Source: Roseilinea sp034431495 | GTDB lineage: Bacteria > Chloroflexota > Anaerolineae > J036 > Brachytrichaceae | DNA length: 10,099 bases | Direction: 5' to 3' | Assembly: GCA_034431495.1 (NCBI GenBank) | Contig: DAOUDB010000038.1 | Coordinates: 1 to 10,099, forward strand | In this document: positions 7,421-10,099 of the stretch, in pieces | How the letters are laid out: the number at the start of each line of letters is the position of its first letter | Numbering within the stretch: the stretch's first letter is position 1 | Translations under genes and position numbers: made by a program | Notes under the pieces: generated by a model | Seen by the model: only the letters and a program-made list of their open reading frames with translations | The model's database searches: none | Told to the model about the DNA's origin: nothing

Positions 7421-8374
7421 ATGAACCGTCGATCTGTTCTGGTTGGCCTTGCCTTGTTCTCACTCGTTGCTGTGTGGCCGGAGCAGGCATGGGCGGCTGC
7501 GCGTCTGCCGGCTGCACACCCGACGCAGGCGACGGCTTCTACACCCCGGGTTGCGCCGCGCGTATCGGTGCGGCTCAGCCCGGTCACGCCGGCCCCGGGC
7601 GATGTGATGATTACGCGTGTCACAGTGGATGCCGGCACAACCGTCACCGGCGAGTTTGCCGGGCGCGTGATCCGCTTTGCCCCAGACGAATCGGCTGAGG
7701 CGGTCACGGACACAGAGGCGAACTACATCGGCCTGCTCGGCCTCGATGCGCTGTTCCCTGCCGGCGCGTATACCCTGACCTTGACCGCAGTGGATCAAGA
7801 GGGCAACGCCACGCAGACACTCCGGCCGGTGCGTGTGCTGGGCCGCCGCGCGTATCTGGAGAATGTGCGCCTGTCGCCGGCCTTATCGGGCACGCTCGAT
7901 CCATTGGTCAATCAGGAAGAGGCGCTGGCCTTTGCGCAACTGTACGCCGGATTCAGCCCGCAAAAATGGTGGGACAGGCCGATGCAGTGGCCGGCGCGCG
8001 GCAAAGTCGTGGCCGTGTACGGCAATCGCCGCGCCTACAACGGCGTCGATCTGGGCACCTATCACAGCGGCATCGACATCTCGGCAGCAACTGGCGCGCC
8101 GGTCAAGGCTGCCGCGCCGGGACGTGTCATTGCAGTGCGCGAGTTCGCCATTCGCGGTCTGACCGTCGTGATCGATCACGGGCGCGGCGTCTTTACCGCC
8201 TACTGCCATCTGTCGCAGTCTGCCGTGCTCGAAGGGCAGATGGTCAACGTGGGCGATGCGATCGGTCAGGTGGGCAGCACCGGCCGCAGCCAGGGGCCGC
8301 ATTTGCACTTTGAGCTGGCTGTTGGCGGGGTCGCCATCGAGCCAGACTACTGGATGCGCGTCGCGTTGCCCTGA
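7421..8374 (+). CDS. Secreted M23-family (LytM-type) metallopeptidase
   Basis: The 317-residue protein begins with a signal peptide (MNRRSVLVGLALFSLVAVWP then EQAWA, cleavage probably after AWA near residue 25). Residues about 46-140 look like an Ig-like beta domain (VRLSPVTPAPGD, AGAYTLTLTAVDQEGNA). The C-terminal 190-312 is a peptidase M23 domain. Zinc ligands are H215 and D219 in HSGIDI and H296 in HLHFE, with H263 (YCHL) and H294 as the other active-site histidines, so all key residues are present. M23 enzymes cleave peptidoglycan peptide cross-links and act outside the membrane in wall remodelling or lysis. GAGGGAG at 7408-7414 supports the ATG, 51 bp after the UroD gene. The short gap allows read-through, but the envelope function suggests its own unit. 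The 207 bp that follow have no terminator I can recognise. Confidence 0.93.
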   Translation: MNRRSVLVGLALFSLVAVWPEQAWAAARLPAAHPTQATASTPRVAPRVSVRLSPVTPAPGDVMITRVTVDAGTTVTGEFAGRVIRFAPDESAEAVTDTEANYIGLLGLDALFPAGAYTLTLTAVDQEGNATQTLRPVRVLGRRAYLENVRLSPALSGTLDPLVNQEEALAFAQLYAGFSPQKWWDRPMQWPARGKVVAVYGNRRAYNGVDLGTYHSGIDISAATGAPVKAAAPGRVIAVREFAIRGLTVVIDHGRGVFTAYCHLSQSAVLEGQMVNVGDAIGQVGSTGRSQGPHLHFELAVGGVAIEPDYWMRVALP

Positions 8375-8581
8375 CTGCGCGTTGTTGGGTTGGTGATCTG
8401 CCTCGGGCGCGCGGTGTAGCGATGGTGATAGGGGGCACAGACATGAGGGCAATTGCATATTCGTCGAGGATGTGTGCGCTGAGCGCGTTCGGCAATGGTC
8501 AGGTATCGCAGCGTCTGACAGTCGAAGTCGTTGCCTCCCTGCGCAGCAACTAGGCGCATGTATATTTTGCAAGTGGCAACT

Positions 8582-9070
8582 GTGAAATGGCTTGCCCGCG
8601 TGTTGCGCGCGCTGAGTCGAGTCGCCGGCGTCATCGTGATGCTGACGCTGTCGCTCGGCTTATCTGCGTGTGGCGTCTCGTTGCCGCGCGATCTGCCCAA
8701 TCCCCTGACGCCACGCGCCGACGAATTGGCCGCGCCCATGCCTGGTTTGCCGGCGCGCCTCACCGTCACGCCGCTTCCTGCTTCTATCGACGGCCTGCCC
8801 GTCATTCCCCGCGACCGGCTGCCACCCGAGGCCCGCGAGACGCTGGCGCTCATCGAACAGGGCGGCCCGTTCCCGTACCGGCAGGATGGGTCCATCTTCC
8901 AGAACCGCGAGCGCCTGTTGCCGCGCAAGCCGGCCGGCTACTATCGCGAATACACTGTCGTCACGCCCGGTTCACCCGATCGCGGCGCGCGCCGCATCGT
9001 CATGGGCGACGCGGGCGAGATCTATTACACCGCCGACCATTACCGTTCGTTTGCGCGGGTGCTGCCATGA
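8582..9070 (+). CDS. Lipid-anchored guanyl-specific ribonuclease (RNase Sa/barnase class)
   Basis: From the GTG at 8582 the protein has 162 residues. A charged start (MKWLARVLRALSR), a hydrophobic core and the lipobox LSAC put the lipidated cysteine at residue 30. A Pro-rich tether of about 40 residues follows, then an RNase domain (about 72-162) that matches Streptomyces RNase Sa nearly residue for residue: LPPEARETLALI, GPFPYRQDG, FQNRE (106-110, guanine recognition), YYREYTV and DHY. Catalytic residues are Glu123, Arg138 and His153, with Arg134 equivalent to Arg65 of RNase Sa. These enzymes cut RNA 3' of guanosine. The two disulfide cysteines of RNase Sa are absent. The frame is also open from ATG 8558, which would add 8 hydrophobic residues; both Shine-Dalgarno signals are weak and GTG gives the better signal peptide. 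The stop overlaps the barstar start by ATGA. It is probably a surface-bound RNase toxin or nutrient-scavenging enzyme. Confidence 0.9.
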   Translation: MKWLARVLRALSRVAGVIVMLTLSLGLSACGVSLPRDLPNPLTPRADELAAPMPGLPARLTVTPLPASIDGLPVIPRDRLPPEARETLALIEQGGPFPYRQDGSIFQNRERLLPRKPAGYYREYTVVTPGSPDRGARRIVMGDAGEIYYTADHYRSFARVLP

Positions 9071-9513
9071 TCAAATTGCGCGCGCTGCTGGCCGGTGATA
9101 TCGACCCCGGCGTCTACCGTTTCGCCTCGCGCATTGCGCCGGAACAGGTCTGCGATCTGGTCGAGCGGGCCGGCTGGCGCTGCGCCTACATCGACGCGCG
9201 CGGCGTCGCGTCCAAGCCGGCGTTCCTGGAGGCATTTGCCGGTGCGCTGCGCTTCCCGGACTACTTTGGCCGCAACTGGGATGCGTTCGAAGAATGCCTG
9301 CGCGATCTGTCGTGGGGGAACTACAACGGGGCGAAGGGCGTCCTCATCATCCTGGACCGGCCCGATCGTTTCGCGCGCGCGCAGCCGGAAGAGTGGGCAG
9401 TGGCGCGCGACGTGCTGGCCGGCGCCGTCGCAGCGCACGCGCAGGATGGCCGGCCGCTGGTTGTGCTATTGCGTGGATCGAAAACGGCGGCAGCCGGTTT
9501 GGAATCACTGTAG
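9067..9513 (+). CDS. Barstar-family ribonuclease inhibitor
   Basis: The 148-residue cytoplasmic protein has no signal peptide. Its core resembles barstar: a strand-helix unit (GWRCAYIDARGVASKPAFLE, 36-55), then PDYFGRNWDAFEECLRDL (64-81), a hydrophobic strand GVLIIL and a final strand PLVVLLRG. The YFGRNWD segment aligns with YYGENLD of Bacillus barstar, placing Asp72 and Glu76 at the positions of Asp35 and Asp39, which plug the barnase active site. About 35 N-terminal residues (MIKLRALLAGDIDPGVYRFA onward) precede the core, as in many environmental barstar homologues. The ATG overlaps the ribonuclease TGA in an ATGA junction, so the two are translationally coupled. The natural role is to block the co-encoded RNase before export; barstar is known to inhibit RNase Sa as well as barnase. 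Family and pairing are well supported. Confidence 0.92.
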   Translation: MIKLRALLAGDIDPGVYRFASRIAPEQVCDLVERAGWRCAYIDARGVASKPAFLEAFAGALRFPDYFGRNWDAFEECLRDLSWGNYNGAKGVLIILDRPDRFARAQPEEWAVARDVLAGAVAAHAQDGRPLVVLLRGSKTAAAGLESL

Positions 9514-9526
9514 AGCTGTCTCAATC

Positions 9527-9557
9527 GGTGTCGGACTTCTGCAAGAAGTCCGACACC
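9527..9557. repeat. Perfect 14-bp inverted repeat with 3-base loop
   Basis: GGTGTCGGACTTCT (9527-9540) is followed by GCA and then its exact reverse complement AGAAGTCCGACACC (9544-9557). It starts 13 bp after the barstar stop. As RNA it would form a very stable hairpin, so it may end the RNase-barstar transcript, but the following bases (TGTATATATAAAAGGGG) have no T-run, unlike a standard intrinsic terminator. The AT-rich patch at 9560-9570 could instead act as a -10 region for the next gene. The symmetry and sharp edges also fit a dispersed palindromic repeat, but only one copy is in this window. Confidence 0.85.
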
Positions 9558-9584
9558 TGTATATATAAAAGGGGACTACAAGCC

Positions 9585-10099
9585 ATGAAGCGTTACTTTC
9601 GATTTCGTTCGCTGACACAGACCTGTCTGGCGCTGGCGCTGGCAGGCGCAGTCGTGGCAGGATGCGGGGCGCGGGTGAGCGTGGTGCCGCGCGCAACAAC
9701 TCCGCCGGCGCAACCTGCCCAACCGCTGGCGTATACGTTTGCCTGCGCCGACGGAAAAGCATTCGAAGCGGTTTTTGAAGGTGAGTCTGTCACTGTCTCG
9801 TTTGAGGGCGCGACGCGGACACTGGCGCAGCAGATCAGTGGATCGGGCATCCGCTACGCCGACGACACCTGGGAGTTTCGCGGCAAGGGCGATGAAGGAA
9901 TGTTGCTCGATGCGAAGACGGGCGACACGCTGGCCGGCGACTGCAAGGCTACGCCGATCGAAGCTGGTGTGCTCAGTGGCGCGATCACTGGCGGGCAGAG
10001 TGACGCTGCGCCCGTATCGCTCTCTGGTGCGCTCACCGGCACCGTCGTTTATCTTCAGCGCATGGCGCTTGACCCGGCGGCGGTGATCGAAGTGCAGTT
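9585..10099 (+). CDS. Lipoprotein with MliC-like and YbaY-like domains, partial
   Basis: The gene runs off the right edge after 171 codons. It starts MKRYFRFRSLTQTC and has a lipobox VAGC with the lipidated cysteine at residue 27, followed by a Pro/Ala/Thr-rich tether. Residues about 48-121 resemble MliC, a lipoprotein inhibitor of C-type lysozyme: YTFACADGKAFEAVF, ISGSGIRYADDTWEFRGKGDE and TLAGDC, with Cys54 and Cys120 placed for the usual disulfide. From about 146 a second domain begins (LSGALTGTVVYLQRMALDPAAVIEVQ), resembling the N-terminal strands of YbaY/YscW-type lipoprotein domains. AGGGG at 9570-9574 lies 10 bases before the ATG. It would sit on the outer face of the membrane and may protect peptidoglycan. 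The codon style matches its neighbours. Domain calls are from recognised motifs and are fairly firm; lysozyme inhibition is inferred. Confidence 0.82.
   Translation, partial: MKRYFRFRSLTQTCLALALAGAVVAGCGARVSVVPRATTPPAQPAQPLAYTFACADGKAFEAVFEGESVTVSFEGATRTLAQQISGSGIRYADDTWEFRGKGDEGMLLDAKTGDTLAGDCKATPIEAGVLSGAITGGQSDAAPVSLSGALTGTVVYLQRMALDPAAVIEVQ

Noticed and set aside
8443..8553. Small ORF of 36 codons with an upstream GGGGG stretch
   Set aside because: It starts ATG, ends TAG and lies in the gap before the RNase gene, but the peptide has no signal, hydrophobic segment or recognisable motif, and a frame this short is expected by chance in GC-rich DNA. A leader peptide cannot be excluded.
8561..8566. 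TATATT as a -10 box before the RNase gene
   Set aside because: The nearest TTG-type -35 candidate (TTGCCT at 8531) is 24 bp away, outside normal spacing, and the site would lie after the alternative ATG at 8558.
1..10099. Search for tRNA, rRNA, CRISPR, insertion sequence and integrase signals
   Set aside because: No regularly spaced direct repeats, tRNA-like cloverleaf, transposase motif or flanking inverted repeats were found. The only strong inverted repeat is the short palindrome at 9527-9557.

Overview
The window is a GC-rich (low-to-mid 60s % by eye) bacterial chromosomal segment. Every gene I can support lies on the + strand. Gene content and protein style (E. coli-type SerA, a UroD-like protein with a D-x-D-G-N motif, sugar-acid enolase-superfamily enzymes, a barstar family member, lipoproteins with short Pro/Ala/Thr-rich tethers, frequent GTG/TTG starts) suggest an environmental Chloroflexota-like bacterium. 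That assignment is inference; there is no rRNA or other marker here.

Layout. Bases 1-182 are the C-terminus of a GH10-type xylanase. Next comes a catabolic-looking block: a cysteine-rich Fe-S protein with an N-terminal winged-helix-like segment (263-1342), a SerA-type D-3-phosphoglycerate dehydrogenase (1374-2567), an MFS transporter (2574-3788), a mandelate-racemase-type enolase-superfamily enzyme (3801-4940), a second divergent enolase-superfamily enzyme (5084-6274) and a UroD-family protein (6287-7369). Spacings of 6, 12 and 12 bp join serA-MFS-enolase 1 and enolase 2-UroD; a 143-bp gap separates the two groups. With the xylanase fragment upstream, the block is plausibly involved in uptake and dehydration of a plant-derived sugar acid, but no substrate can be read from the sequence.

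The right third encodes cell-envelope and exported functions: a secreted M23 metallopeptidase (7421-8374), a lipid-anchored guanyl-specific ribonuclease of the RNase Sa/barnase class (8582-9070) overlapping by ATGA a barstar-family inhibitor (9067-9513), a perfect 14-bp inverted repeat (9527-9557), and the start of a lipoprotein combining an MliC-like lysozyme-inhibitor domain with a YbaY-like domain (9585 to the end, truncated by the window).

The most notable item is the ribonuclease-barstar pair. All recognisable RNase Sa catalytic and guanine-binding residues are kept, but the enzyme carries a lipobox instead of a plain secretion signal and lacks the cysteine pair of RNase Sa, which suggests a surface-tethered RNase toxin with a co-translated cytoplasmic immunity protein. 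Also notable are the palindromic repeat, a clear excess of the hexamer GCCGGC, and the UroD-like enzyme whose zinc-type H-x-C motif is replaced by D-x-D. I saw no tRNA, rRNA, CRISPR array, insertion sequence or integrase.
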